Notes: generated from the sequence alone by a model not told the origin. Counted from the first letter of the stretch, positions 1 to 8,705 are shown. The stretch: 64,000 nucleotides of DNA from Paractinoplanes maris (GCF_023544465.1 NZ_JALPVL010000004.1:580184-644183), one strand, 5' to 3'. Translations and numbers: made by a program.

Positions 1-1856
1 TAGACGTCGCGGTGACCCTCGGGCTGGGCCGGGCCCGAGTCCCGTACGGAAAGCTTGGGCAGCGTCGGCTTGTCGACCTGGCCCGAGGCGCGCAGCCGGA
101 GCGTGGTGATCTCGATCGGGTCGTCCATCACGTGGCCGTACTGGCGCTCGTGGAGCTCGGTGAACTGCCGCTCGACGGCGGCCGCGATCCCGCTCGTACC
201 GTCGGGAACCGGGACCGTGACGGTGTGCTCCTGACCGGCGTAGCGCACGTCGACGCTGCGGGTCAGCACCTGGTTCGCGGGCGCGAAGCCCTCGGCGCCG
301 AGGGCTTCGGCGGCCTCGGCGGCCATCTCGGCGTAACCGGCCGCGGTGCCGGGCGAGTCGAGTTCGGCCAGCGAGGTGACCGCGGTCCGCGCGAAGTCGT
401 GCTGCACGTCGGCGAAGAGCATGCCGAACGCCGAGAACGCGCCCTGCCCGGGCGGCACGATCACGGTCGGGATGCCCAGCTCGTGCGCGACGTCGACGGC
501 GACCAGGCCGCCCCCGCCGCCGAACGAGAGCAGCGCGAAGTCCTTGGGGTCGCGGCCGACCTCGACCGTGATCGCCCGGACCGCGCCCATGATCTTCGTG
601 GTCGAGATCCGGATCATGCCGCGGGCCAGGCCCAGCGGGGTCATGTCGAGCTTGGTGGCCAGCGGTTCCAGGGCGCCCAGGGCAAGCCGGTCGTCCAGGC
701 TGAGCCGGCCGCCCAGCGCGGCCGTCGTGCCCATGTAACCGACCGCGAGCGCGGCGTCGGTGAAGGTGGGCTGGGTGCCACCCTTGCCGTAGGAGGCCGG
801 GCCGGGGTCGGCGCCCGCACTCTGCGGACCGACCTGCAGCGCGCCGGCGTCGTCGAGCCAGGCGATCGAGCCACCGCCGGCGCCGATGGTGTGGATGTAG
901 AGCGACGGCGTGTTGATCGGCAGGCTCTCGAACTCGGCGCCCTGGTGCAGCACCGGCTCGCCGTCGATGACCAGCGACGCGTCCAGGCTGGTGCCGCCCA
1001 TGTCGATGGTGATCAGGTTGGGCCGGCCGATCAGCTCGCCGAACGCGGTGGCGCCGATGACCCCGCCGGCCGGGCCGGAAAGGATCAGGCTGACCGGCTG
1101 CTCCCGGGCCGAGCGGGCGGTCATCGCACCGCCGCCGGAGCGGGTCATCAGGAACCGGCCGTCGAAGCCGCCACCGGCCAGCTCACCCTCGAGGCGCTCC
1201 AGGTAGCGGCGCACGATCGGCTTGACGTAGGCGTCGAGCACGGCGGTGCTGGTGCGCTCGTACTCGCGGTACTCGCGGGACAGCTCGTGCGAGACGGTCA
1301 CGACGACGTCCGGGGCGACCTCGGCGAGGATCTCGCGCATGCGCGCTTCGTGGGCCGGGTTCGCGTACGAGTGCAGGAACGCCACCGCGACCGAGTCGTA
1401 GCCGCGCTCGGCGATCGTCGCGGCGACCGTACGGGCGGCTTCCTCGTCCAGCGGCAGGTGCACCGAGCCGTCGAACAGACTGCGCTCGGGCACCTCGAAG
1501 GTGTCGTACCGCTCGACCAGGGCCGCCGGCTTCTTGTACGTGATGTCGTAGTTCGTCCGCCGGTCGGTCCGCCCGAGCAGGTACACGTCGCGGAAACCGG
1601 CCGTGCCGACCACCGCCGTCCGGGCCCCGGTGCGGGTGAGCAGCGCGTTGAGCCCGAGCGTGGTGCCGTGGGTGAACATGCCGACCTCGGCCATCGGCGC
1701 CTCGGTCGTGCCGAAGGCGTCCAGGACGCCCGCGGTGGGCTGCGACGGGGTGGTCGGCACCTTCCCGAACCGGATCTCACCGGTGGCCGGCGTCAGTTCG
1801 ACGACGTCGGTGAAGGTGCCGCCGACGTCGATCGCGACGCGGCTGTTGCTGGTCAT
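1..1856 (-). CDS. hyuA: Hydantoinase/5-oxoprolinase subunit A (HyuA), 3' end outside the window
   Basis: ATP-dependent ring-opening amidohydrolase of the HyuA/oxoprolinase family, which acts with a HyuB partner on hydantoins or 5-oxoproline in the cytoplasm. About 618 codons are visible from an ATG at 1856; the family usually runs about 680 residues, so only the C-terminus is missing. The N-terminus carries the intact ASKHA phosphate motif IDVGGTFTD (about residues 9-17), followed by HGTTLGLNALLTR and, further on, the second phosphate-binding motif TIDMGGTSLD. The gene is divergent from the ABM gene and ABC importer at 2186-6127. A hyuB gene is expected just left of the window, but this cannot be seen. 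The exact substrate is unknown. Confidence 0.9.
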   Translation of the reverse strand, partial: MTSNSRVAIDVGGTFTDVVELTPATGEIRFGKVPTTPSQPTAGVLDAFGTTEAPMAEVGMFTHGTTLGLNALLTRTGARTAVVGTAGFRDVYLLGRTDRRTNYDITYKKPAALVERYDTFEVPERSLFDGSVHLPLDEEAARTVAATIAERGYDSVAVAFLHSYANPAHEARMREILAEVAPDVVVTVSHELSREYREYERTSTAVLDAYVKPIVRRYLERLEGELAGGGFDGRFLMTRSGGGAMTARSAREQPVSLILSGPAGGVIGATAFGELIGRPNLITIDMGGTSLDASLVIDGEPVLHQGAEFESLPINTPSLYIHTIGAGGGSIAWLDDAGALQVGPQSAGADPGPASYGKGGTQPTFTDAALAVGYMGTTAALGGRLSLDDRLALGALEPLATKLDMTPLGLARGMIRISTTKIMGAVRAITVEVGRDPKDFALLSFGGGGGLVAVDVAHELGIPTVIVPPGQGAFSAFGMLFADVQHDFARTAVTSLAELDSPGTAAGYAEMAAEAAEALGAEGFAPANQVLTRSVDVRYAGQEHTVTVPVPDGTSGIAAAVERQFTELHERQYGHVMDDPIEITTLRLRASGQVDKPTLPKLSVRDSGPAQPEGHRDV

Positions 1857-2185
1857 CGTGAGTTCGCCTTTCGCCTTTTCCCGCGCACACGGCGACGCCG
1901 CTGTTTGTCAGGGCGGGAGTGACAGCTGACGAGAAGAGGCCCGTTGTCCGGCGGGCGAGGGGGTCAGCTGATGGTCGTCGCCGGTTGGCGCGGCGAGGCC
2001 CCGAACTTGTCACAGCCGTTTCTGGGGTGTCAATCGGTGCTGGTGGGGGCGTCCCTCGCCGGGAACGGGCCGTCGGGCGGCCCTGCACAGCGCCGCCCGC
2101 CGCCGCTGTGCTCGGCGCACATCCGTGGCGGAACGGCCACCGTCAGCATTTGCCAACTCCAACACCCGAGACACCGGGGGTACCA
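1857..2185. promoter_or_regulatory. Divergent intergenic region between hyuA and the ABM/ABC importer genes
   Basis: A 329-base non-coding stretch between the leftward hyuA start and the rightward ABM gene. It must hold promoters for both directions. A purine-rich GGCGAA element lies just upstream of the hyuA ATG, and a run of G (2176-2181) just upstream of the ABM ATG can serve as ribosome binding site. I see no clear palindrome or riboswitch. The PucR regulator at 8702 is the obvious candidate to bind here, by inference only. Confidence 0.45.
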
Positions 2186-2497
2186 ATGGTCCGCAGCGTC
2201 CTCACCCTTCGAGCGGCCGCCGGCCACGGCGACGACCTCGAGGCCTTCTACGCGGATCAGCGGATCCTGGAGCGGGCCCGGACGTTCCCCGGGTGCCGTG
2301 CCGCCGAACTGTTGCGATCCGTTGACGACAGCCCCGCGACCCACCTGGTCATCGCCGACTGGGACTCGGCCGCGGACTACCGCAACTGGGTCGACGACCC
2401 GTGGCGAGCCTCTTTGTCCGAGGGGCTCTTCGCACTGCTGGACATCCGGGACGACGAGCCGCTCGTTGGCGGAGTCTTCGAGCTCGTCGAGCCCTGA
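2186..2497 (+). CDS. Small ABM-type (antibiotic biosynthesis monooxygenase-like) protein
   Basis: A 103-residue single-domain dimeric alpha/beta-barrel protein. It opens MVRSVLTLRAAAGHGDDLEAF, followed by a central HLVIADWDSAADYRNWVDDP stretch. Pattern and length match ABM-domain proteins, a fold used both by cofactor-free monooxygenases and by small catabolic side enzymes. The ATG at 2186 is chosen because it follows a G-rich ribosome site and the family begins at this point; the frame is open further upstream without family similarity. It leads the ABC importer genes with a 42-base gap, so it probably belongs to the same transcript. Substrate unknown. Confidence 0.75.
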   Translation: MVRSVLTLRAAAGHGDDLEAFYADQRILERARTFPGCRAAELLRSVDDSPATHLVIADWDSAADYRNWVDDPWRASLSEGLFALLDIRDDEPLVGGVFELVEP

Positions 2498-2539
2498 TTC
2501 CTCGATCTTCTTTTCTGAACGCGTATAAGAGGAGCACCA

Positions 2540-3559
2540 GTGATAAGAGTTGCTCGACTCCTGGCGGTCGGTCTGACCGCCGCCGTGGCCCTGACCGCCT
2601 GCAGCAATCCCAACAAGGATGACGCCGCCGGGGGCGCGGCCACCGCCGCCCCGGCCGACAAGAAGCTCAGCATCGGCTTCTTCGGCTTCGCCAAGGCCAA
2701 CTCGTTCGCCCAGGCCACCTGGGCCGGGGTGCAGGAGTACGCGAACGCCAACAACGCCGAGGCCACCTTCCTCGACTCCAACTTCGACGGGCCGACCCAG
2801 GTCAACCAGCTGCAGGACGCGGTCACCTCGAAGCGTTACGACGTGGTCATCGTGCAGGCCAACGACGGCACCGCGATGGTCAACCCGGTCAAGCAGGCGG
2901 TCGCCGCCGGCATCACCGTGGTGGTCGAGTTCACCCCGGTCGGCGGCAAGTACGACACCATCGAGCCGCAGGTGCCCGGCACCGTCAACATCATCGACCC
3001 GCCCACGGTCAACGGCGACGGCCTGGCCAAGATGGCGCTCGAAGGCTGCAAGACGGTCACCGACGGCGCCTGCAAGGTGGCCTACTTCCAGGGCTTCGCG
3101 AACTACCCGCTGGACACCGCCCGCACCGAGGCCGCGATCAAGGCGCTCAAGGCCGGTGGCGCCGCCGAGGTCATCTCGAACTTCGTCGGCGGTTACACCC
3201 CGGACAGTGGCCGCGGCGCCATGCAGAACCTGCTGCAGGCCCACCCCGACGTCAACGTGGTGATCGGCTCGTCCCAGGCGCTGCAGGGCGCGACCCCGCT
3301 GGCGGCCGGCAAGAAGATCACCTTCGTGGGCAACGGCGGCTCGACCCAGGCCTACGACTTCGTGGCCAAGGGAACCTGGTTCGGCACCTACGCGATGCCG
3401 GAGAAGGCCCAGGGCGCGAAGGCGGCCGAGCTCGGCATCAAGAAGGCCCGCGGCGAGACCGTCCCCGAGGCGACCGACGCGTGCTCGACGCTGACCGACT
3501 ACGCGTGCCTCGGCACCAAGGACAAGCTGGCCGGCAAGACGGCCGACTACTCGGACTGA
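2540..3559 (+). CDS. ABC transporter substrate-binding lipoprotein (ribose-type, Peripla_BP_4)
   Basis: Extracellular solute receptor of a CUT2/ribose-type ABC importer, 339 residues. The N-terminus is a lipoprotein signal ending LTAC with the acylated Cys at residue 21. The mature part has the two-lobe periplasmic-binding fold, opening KKLSIGFFGFAKANSFAQAT and carrying a typical QLQDAVTSKRYDVVIVQAND segment. The GTG start at 2540 follows a good AAGAGGAG site. Four cysteines, in GCKTVTDGACK and DACSTLTDYACLG, probably form two disulfides, unusual for this family. It is the first gene of the transporter proper. Although the family usually binds sugars, the hydantoinase surroundings suggest a cyclic amide or purine-related ligand; that is inference. 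Confidence 0.88.
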   Translation: MIRVARLLAVGLTAAVALTACSNPNKDDAAGGAATAAPADKKLSIGFFGFAKANSFAQATWAGVQEYANANNAEATFLDSNFDGPTQVNQLQDAVTSKRYDVVIVQANDGTAMVNPVKQAVAAGITVVVEFTPVGGKYDTIEPQVPGTVNIIDPPTVNGDGLAKMALEGCKTVTDGACKVAYFQGFANYPLDTARTEAAIKALKAGGAAEVISNFVGGYTPDSGRGAMQNLLQAHPDVNVVIGSSQALQGATPLAAGKKITFVGNGGSTQAYDFVAKGTWFGTYAMPEKAQGAKAAELGIKKARGETVPEATDACSTLTDYACLGTKDKLAGKTADYSD

Positions 3560-3566
3560 CGACGGC

Positions 3567-3592
3567 GGGCGCCGGGGACATCCCCGGCGCCC
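3567..3592 (+). terminator. Intercistronic stem-loop between binding protein and ATPase genes
   Basis: A perfect 12-base-pair stem, GGGCGCCGGGGA (3567-3578) against TCCCCGGCGCCC (3581-3592), with only CA between the arms. There is no T-run. In binding-protein operons such a hairpin usually acts as partial terminator or mRNA 3' stabiliser, giving more binding protein than membrane components. It ends 19 bases before the ATPase start. Confidence 0.7.
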
Positions 3593-3611
3593 TCGGTGTC
3601 GAGGAGGCCTC

Positions 3612-5126
3612 GTGAGCACTCAGAAAGCACCGTCGATCGCGGTACGCGGCGTCGGCAAGAGCTACAGCGGCGTCACCGTGCTGCACGACATCGACCTGGA
3701 CATCGCGCCGGGCGAGGTGCACGGGCTGGTCGGCGAGAACGGCGCCGGCAAGAGCACCCTGCTGAAGATCCTCGGCGGTGCCATCAAGGCGGACGCCGGC
3801 ACGCTGAGCTTCGACGGGGAGCAGGTCTCGATCGGCAGCCCCCGGGACGCCATCGGGCACGGCATCAGCCTGATCTCGCAGGAGGGCGCGCTGGTGCCGG
3901 CGCTCAGCGTGCTGGACAACGTGTTCCTGGCCCGCTGGTCGCACCGCGGCGGCCTGGTCAGTGCCCGCGCCGACCGCAAGCGCCTGACCGGGCTGCTGGA
4001 GACGACCGGCTTCTCGGTCGACCCCGACGTGCGGGTCGACACGCTGCCGATCGGCGTGCAGCAGCAGGTCGAGATCCTGCGCGCGCTGGCCCGGGGAGCC
4101 CGGGTGATCGCCATGGACGAGCCCACCGCGGTGCTGGCCGAGCACGAGAAGGAGAACCTGCTCGCGCTCATCCGCCGGCTGGCCGCGAGCGGCACGACCA
4201 TCATCCTGGTGTCGCACTTCCTCGAGGAGGTGCTGTCGGTCGCCGATCGGATCACGGTGCTGCGCGACGGCGCGCTGATCCGCACCGGGCCGGCCGCCGA
4301 GACGTCCCCGCGGGCCCTGGTCGGGCACATGGTCGGCCGCGAGATCGACGTGCTCTACCCCGACCCGCGGCCGGTGCCGGACGGCTCGCCGGTGGTCCTG
4401 GCCGCGCGCGGGCTCAGGCGCGGGCTGGTCGACGGCGTCGACCTCGAGGTGCGCTCCGGCGAGATCCTCGGCATCGCCGGGCTGGTCGGCAGCGGGCGTA
4501 CGGAGACCCTGCGGCTGCTCTTCGGGGCGGACCGGCCCACCGCGGGCGTCGTCGAGGTGGACGGCGTGGCGCTGACCTCGAACACCCCGCGAGCCGCGAT
4601 GGCCGCCGGGGTGGCGATGGTGCCCGAGTCCCGCAAGGAGCAGGGCCTGGTCATGCAGCGCTCAGTGGCCGAAAATGTGGCCCTCTCGTCGCTGTCCGGC
4701 CGGCGCTCCGGCCCGTTCGTCAAGCGCCCGGCCGAGAAGACCGCGGTCGGCGAGATCTCGAAGTCGGTGGACATCCGGGCGGCCAACCCCGAGTCGCCGA
4801 TCGAAACCCTCTCCGGTGGCAACCAGCAGAAGGCACTCTTCGCCAAGTGGCTGCTGCGCGATCCCAAGGTGCTGCTCATCGACGAGCCCACCCGTGGCGT
4901 GGACGTCGCCGCCAAGACCCAGATCCACCACCTGATCACCGGGCTCGCGGCCGACGGCATGGCCGTGGTCTGCGTGTCGTCCGAGATCGAGGAACTGCTG
5001 GCGCTCTCGCACCGGGTGCTCGTGCTGCGGCACGGCCGGCCGGTCGGCGAGTACCCGCGCGGCACGACCCCCGAGGTCGTCGTCGCCGCCGCGTTCGGCG
5101 ACCACTCACAGGGAGAGACAAGTTGA
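3612..5126 (+). CDS. ABC transporter ATP-binding protein, RbsA type (two nucleotide-binding domains)
   Basis: A 504-residue cytoplasmic ATPase with two fused ABC domains, the expected length for RbsA/XylG/MglA. The first domain has Walker A GENGAGKST (residues 41-49), a degenerate signature and Walker B VIAMDEPTAVL. The second has the degenerate P-loop GLVGSGRTE usual for this family, the signature LSGGNQQK and Walker B LLIDEPTRGVD. The GTG start at 3612 is preceded by GAGGAGG. It overlaps the permease start by one TTGA junction, so the two are translationally coupled. Confidence 0.93.
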   Translation: MSTQKAPSIAVRGVGKSYSGVTVLHDIDLDIAPGEVHGLVGENGAGKSTLLKILGGAIKADAGTLSFDGEQVSIGSPRDAIGHGISLISQEGALVPALSVLDNVFLARWSHRGGLVSARADRKRLTGLLETTGFSVDPDVRVDTLPIGVQQQVEILRALARGARVIAMDEPTAVLAEHEKENLLALIRRLAASGTTIILVSHFLEEVLSVADRITVLRDGALIRTGPAAETSPRALVGHMVGREIDVLYPDPRPVPDGSPVVLAARGLRRGLVDGVDLEVRSGEILGIAGLVGSGRTETLRLLFGADRPTAGVVEVDGVALTSNTPRAAMAAGVAMVPESRKEQGLVMQRSVAENVALSSLSGRRSGPFVKRPAEKTAVGEISKSVDIRAANPESPIETLSGGNQQKALFAKWLLRDPKVLLIDEPTRGVDVAAKTQIHHLITGLAADGMAVVCVSSEIEELLALSHRVLVLRHGRPVGEYPRGTTPEVVVAAAFGDHSQGETS

Positions 5127-6127
5127 GCGTCGACACCACCCCCCAGGCGCCGGCCACGCCGTCGCCGGCCGCGGCGAACAACATGTCGCGCCTCGCCTTC
5201 CGGATGCGCGACTACGGCATCGTGGCGGCACTGGTGATCATCGTGATCGCGCTGTCGCTCAGCACGGACACGTTCCTGACCAGCGGCAACCTCGTCAACC
5301 TGCTCGACCAGACCGCGGTGCTGGGCCTGCTGGCCACCGGCGCCACGATCTGCATCATCAGCGGCGTCTTCGACCTGACGGCCAGTGCCACGCTCGCCCT
5401 CTCGGCGATCGTCGGCGTCCAGGTCGGCCGGGTCACCGACGTCTACGTCGGCTTCGCCGCCGCCGTGCTGGCCGGTGCCCTGCTCGGCTTCATCACCGGC
5501 ACGGTCGTCGTGCGCAGCGGCGTCAACTCGTTCGTCGGCACGCTCGCCACCAGCCTGGTCTATCGCGGCCTGGCCGTCATGGTCACCGGTGGCGCGATCG
5601 TCTACCCCCTGACGCAGTACGCCGAGAGCTTCGGCGTGCTGACCTGGCCGTCCCTGTTCGGGCTGACCTCGGCCACGATCATGTTCGTCGTCGTCGTGGC
5701 GGTTCTGGCGGTCATTGTTTCCCGTACGACGTTCGGGCGGCGCCTGTACGCGGTCGGCGGCAACGCCGAGGCGGCTCGGCTGTCGGGCATCCGGGTCGGT
5801 TCGATCCACGTCACCGCGTTCATGATCAGCGGTGTCTGCTCGGCGCTGGCCGGCCTGATCCTGGCCTCGCGGGCCGGCTCGGCCCAGTCGACGATGGCGA
5901 CCGGCATGGAGTTGACCGCGATCGCGGCCGCCGTGGTCGGCGGCACCAGCATCCTCGGCGGTGAGGGCGCGGTGTGGCGGGCCATCGTCGGCGCGCTGCT
6001 GCTGACCCTGATCGGCAACGGCTTCAACCTGCTCGGCTGGGACACGATCTATCAGCAGGTGCTGCAGGGCCTGCTCATCCTGTTCGCCGTGACCATGGAC
6101 CGCTGGCTGCGCAAACGCACCCGCTGA
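5123..6127 (+). CDS. ABC transporter permease, RbsC type
   Basis: A 334-residue integral membrane permease of the CUT2/branched-chain superfamily, with about eight to ten hydrophobic segments. It includes the conserved loop VGGNAEAARLSGIRV and the VVGGTSILGGEGAVWRAIVG stretch typical of RbsC. The start is inferred to be the TTG at 5123, whose last two bases are in the ATPase stop (TTGA overlap, GGGAGAG upstream), followed by a Pro/Ala-rich cytoplasmic tail before the first helix. Methionines further in would cut that tail but give weaker ribosome sites. It completes a one-receptor, one-ATPase, one-permease importer. Confidence 0.9.
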   Translation: MSVDTTPQAPATPSPAAANNMSRLAFRMRDYGIVAALVIIVIALSLSTDTFLTSGNLVNLLDQTAVLGLLATGATICIISGVFDLTASATLALSAIVGVQVGRVTDVYVGFAAAVLAGALLGFITGTVVVRSGVNSFVGTLATSLVYRGLAVMVTGGAIVYPLTQYAESFGVLTWPSLFGLTSATIMFVVVVAVLAVIVSRTTFGRRLYAVGGNAEAARLSGIRVGSIHVTAFMISGVCSALAGLILASRAGSAQSTMATGMELTAIAAAVVGGTSILGGEGAVWRAIVGALLLTLIGNGFNLLGWDTIYQQVLQGLLILFAVTMDRWLRKRTR

Positions 6128-6145
6128 GCCGAGTACGCTGATCAA

Positions 6146-7444
6146 ATGCCTGCTCAGGGCGATGATGTCGCGCACATCGGGGTGACGTTGCGGCCGCACC
6201 GGGCGCACGCCGCGGTGGTGCTCGGGGCGACCGTCCTGCCGGTCGAGCCGGTCGCTCCGGCCCGCACCGATCTGGAGGGCGTCATCGCCGCCGCGGTCGG
6301 GGTGGCGTTGCGCGCCGCCCCCGGCGGGGCCGGCGCGGTCACCGTCGACCTGGCGCCGCTGCTGTTCGACACGTTGCTGCGGCCCGAGGCCGAGGTGCCG
6401 CCGGTGGCCGTCGTCCGGATCGTGCCGCGCGCGGCCACCGACCCGGCGCTGGCCCGGTCACCGGCCGAGCTGGTCGAACGCCGGATCGGCCGCCGCTGGA
6501 CCGTGGCCGGCGGGCACGACCTGCTCGGCAACGAGCTGTGCCCGCTCGACCGGGACGGGCTGGCCCGGCTCGGTACGGAGCTGGCGGCCACCGGCATCCG
6601 CCACGTGGCCATCGTGGCGGCCGGCTCCCAGGCCCGGCCCGCGCACGAGCGGGAGGTGGCCGACGCGATCCTGGCCGCCGTGCCCGGGGCCCGCATCTCG
6701 GTGGCCAGCGACTACGGCGGCCAGGGGCTGGTCGCCCGGGAGGCCACGGTGGTGATCGACAGCGCGCTGACCGCGCTCACCGAGCGGGTGCTGGACCGCT
6801 GCGAACGTACGCTGGCCCGCCTGCCCGGGTCGCTGGAGTTGCGGGTCGCCCGGGGCGACGGCGGCTACAGCACGCCCTCGCGCATCCGGGTCACCCCGGT
6901 CGTGGCGCTCGGCGCCACCGAGGCCCTCGAACTGTGCGGCGCCGCGCACCTGGCCGGGCTCGACAACTGCCGGGTGCTGCTGTCGCGCGACGGCCACCCG
7001 GTGGCCGGCGAGGTGCGGCACGGCCTGGCCGTGGTGCGCCCGGACGAACCCGCGGGGATCGGCACCGAGCTGGTGGTGCCGATGGCCGTGCTGACCGCTG
7101 TCCCGGCCACGACGCCGGACGACGTCCCGGGCCGCGGAGCCGACGTACCGACGATCAAGCCGGATGCCGAGCCGCACGTGCTGGCCTGCGTCGGCGCGGC
7201 GATCAGCCAGCCCGCCTCGTGGCTCGACGAGGTGGCGTTCATCGAGTCGGCCGACGAGCTCGACCGGGTGCGGCGCGACGCCGAGGAACGAGCCACCGCG
7301 ATGGTGATGGCCAACGGTGCCGCCCCGGGCACCACGCATGTCGCCGAGATCTCCACGGTGGCGGTGCCCTACAGCCCGTCGGGCACAATCCGGATCAGGG
7401 TGCGGGTGGCGGGCTCGCCCGACACCTCGCTGGCCGGCCGATGA
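6146..7444 (+). CDS. Divergent HyuA-like protein lacking the ASKHA nucleotide motif
   Basis: A 432-residue protein whose order of segments recalls the N-terminal and actin-like parts of hydantoinase/oxoprolinase subunit A, for example VERRIGRRWTVAGGHDLLGN and VAIVAAGSQARPAHEREVADA. Where true HyuA proteins have DxGGTxTD, this one has HIGVTLRPHRAHAAVVLG, so the nucleotide site looks lost. It is also shorter than full HyuA (about 680 residues). It is coupled to the DUF917 gene by an ATGA overlap and lies 18 bases behind the permease. A non-catalytic partner or sensor of the DUF917 protein is possible. Family membership is a pattern judgement; function unknown. Confidence 0.6.
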   Translation: MPAQGDDVAHIGVTLRPHRAHAAVVLGATVLPVEPVAPARTDLEGVIAAAVGVALRAAPGGAGAVTVDLAPLLFDTLLRPEAEVPPVAVVRIVPRAATDPALARSPAELVERRIGRRWTVAGGHDLLGNELCPLDRDGLARLGTELAATGIRHVAIVAAGSQARPAHEREVADAILAAVPGARISVASDYGGQGLVAREATVVIDSALTALTERVLDRCERTLARLPGSLELRVARGDGGYSTPSRIRVTPVVALGATEALELCGAAHLAGLDNCRVLLSRDGHPVAGEVRHGLAVVRPDEPAGIGTELVVPMAVLTAVPATTPDDVPGRGADVPTIKPDAEPHVLACVGAAISQPASWLDEVAFIESADELDRVRRDAEERATAMVMANGAAPGTTHVAEISTVAVPYSPSGTIRIRVRVAGSPDTSLAGR

Positions 7445-8550
7445 GCGGGCCGGCCGGCTACATCGGGGCCAGCGCGTCGATCACCGCCGAGGACGTGCCC
7501 GCGCTGTACGAGGGGGCCAAGTTCTATTCGCCGGCGGTCGGCGACGCCAACCGCTCGTCGATCACGTCCTGGCTGGCCGGGCTGCTCGACCGCAACGGCC
7601 CGGTGCCGCTGCTGCGGGTCGAGGCGGTCGCGCCCGAGACGCCCTGCGTGTCGGTCTGCGTGCTCGGCTCCGGCTCGGCGATGGCCGACCTGCCACCGGC
7701 CGGGGACGAGTTCGAGATGGCCGTACGCCAGATCGAGCGGCTCCAGCGGGTCGAGTTCGGCGCCGTCTATCCGCTGGCCGCGGCGACGATCAGCGCGCTG
7801 GTCGCGGTGGTGACCGCGGCCCAGCTGCGGGTGCCGCTGCTCGACGCGGACGGGATGGGCCGGACGTTCGCGCTGATCCACCACACCGCGATGCACCTGT
7901 CCGGGGTGTCGCCGACGCCGCTGGCCGCGGTCGGGCCGACCGGCGAGAGCGTGCTGGTCGAGGTGCCGGCCGGACCGCGGGCCGACCGGATGCTGCGGGC
8001 GAACGTGGACACCGTGGGCGGCTGGGCGGCCCTGGCGGCGTACCCGACCACGGCCGGCGTCCTGCGCCGGGCCGCGCTGCCCGGCACGGTGTCGCGGATC
8101 GCCAACGTGGGGCGGCTGCTGCTCGACCGTACCGACCCCGACGTGCTGGTCACCCGGCTCGGCACGATCACCGGTTGCCGCCGGCTGGCCCGCGGCCGCA
8201 TCGCCGAGCTCGAGCACCTGAGCCGGCCCAGCGACGTCACCATCCCGGCCCACCCGTCGAGCCTGGTCGTCGAGGAGACCGGCGGGCTCGGCCGGCAGTT
8301 GCGCATCGAGCTGCGCAGCGAGATCGTGGCCGTCTTCGCCGACGGCGCGCTGATCGCCGGCGCCCCCGACCTGATCGGCCTGCTCGACGTGTCCCGGGGC
8401 GTGCTGGCCACGCTGGACAGCCTGGAGCCGGGCGACCTGGTCGACGTGCTGGTCACCCCGGCCGACGCGGTCTGGTATTCACCGCGGGGCATGGAGATGG
8501 TCGGCATGGCCTCGCACGGCATCCCCCTGGCCCACCCGAGGCGCCGATGA
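7441..8550 (+). CDS. DUF917 (S-methyl-thiohydantoin desulfurase-type) family protein
   Basis: A 369-residue cytoplasmic protein. The family is recognisable from FGAVYPLAAATISALVAVV, the near-invariant LLDADGMGRTF and LSGVSPTPLAAVG segments, and the C-terminal beta-rich domain. From memory, the Pfam family once called DUF917 is now linked to (S-methyl)thiohydantoin desulfurization and often lies next to hydantoinase genes. The Gly-rich GTGGGGDP segment normally near the N-terminus is replaced by FYSPAVGDAN, so this is a divergent member like its neighbour at 6146. The ATG at 7441 overlaps the previous stop; its own stop overlaps the next start. The specific reaction is not established. Confidence 0.75.
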   Translation: MSGPAGYIGASASITAEDVPALYEGAKFYSPAVGDANRSSITSWLAGLLDRNGPVPLLRVEAVAPETPCVSVCVLGSGSAMADLPPAGDEFEMAVRQIERLQRVEFGAVYPLAAATISALVAVVTAAQLRVPLLDADGMGRTFALIHHTAMHLSGVSPTPLAAVGPTGESVLVEVPAGPRADRMLRANVDTVGGWAALAAYPTTAGVLRRAALPGTVSRIANVGRLLLDRTDPDVLVTRLGTITGCRRLARGRIAELEHLSRPSDVTIPAHPSSLVVEETGGLGRQLRIELRSEIVAVFADGALIAGAPDLIGLLDVSRGVLATLDSLEPGDLVDVLVTPADAVWYSPRGMEMVGMASHGIPLAHPRRR

Positions 8551-8705
8551 CTCCCGCGACCGAGCCGCGCCGCCTGGCTGACCCGCGCCGCCTGGCTGAC
8601 CCGCGCCGCCTGGCTGACCCGCGCCGCCTGGCTGACCCGCGCCGCCTGGCTGACCGGGGTCGCCTGGCTGGGCCGGGCCGCCTGGCTGAGGTGGGGCGCC
8701 GATGA
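8547..8705 (+). CDS. 52-residue repeat peptide bridging DUF917 and PucR genes
   Basis: A short open frame starting at the ATGA overlap with the DUF917 stop (8547) and ending at an ATGA overlap with the PucR start (8702). It consists almost entirely of the hexapeptide PRRLAD, five perfect units followed by two variants, encoded by an 18-base tandem repeat. Because the unit is six codons long, copy-number change would keep both overlaps in frame. It may serve only to pass ribosomes from DUF917 to PucR, or make a small Arg/Asp-rich peptide. No family is recognised. Expression is inferred from the double overlap only. Confidence 0.5.
   Translation: MTPATEPRRLADPRRLADPRRLADPRRLADPRRLADRGRLAGPGRLAEVGRR
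8566..8691 (+). repeat. 18-base tandem repeat, five perfect and two degenerate copies
   Basis: The unit CGCGCCGCCTGGCTGACC is repeated exactly from 8566 to 8655, followed by two diverged copies to 8691. The array lies wholly inside the bridging frame 8547-8705. Perfect identity of the first five copies suggests recent slippage expansion, so the copy number may vary between strains. Confidence 0.95.

Noticed and set aside
12..1922. 636-codon open frame on the + strand
   Set aside because: Antisense to hyuA. Its composition (Arg/Gly/Asp/Val runs) is the usual mirror of a high-G+C gene, while the minus strand shows all HyuA motifs.
3596..5122. Upstream extension of the permease frame by about 500 codons
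   Set aside because: It is the out-of-frame reading of the ATPase gene. Permease similarity begins only after the TTG at 5123.
4355..6208. 617-codon minus-strand frame opposite the ABC transporter
   Set aside because: Antisense shadow of the ATPase and permease genes without any domain pattern.
8566..8691. CRISPR-like array
   Set aside because: Units are contiguous 18-base tandem copies without spacers, and no cas genes are present.
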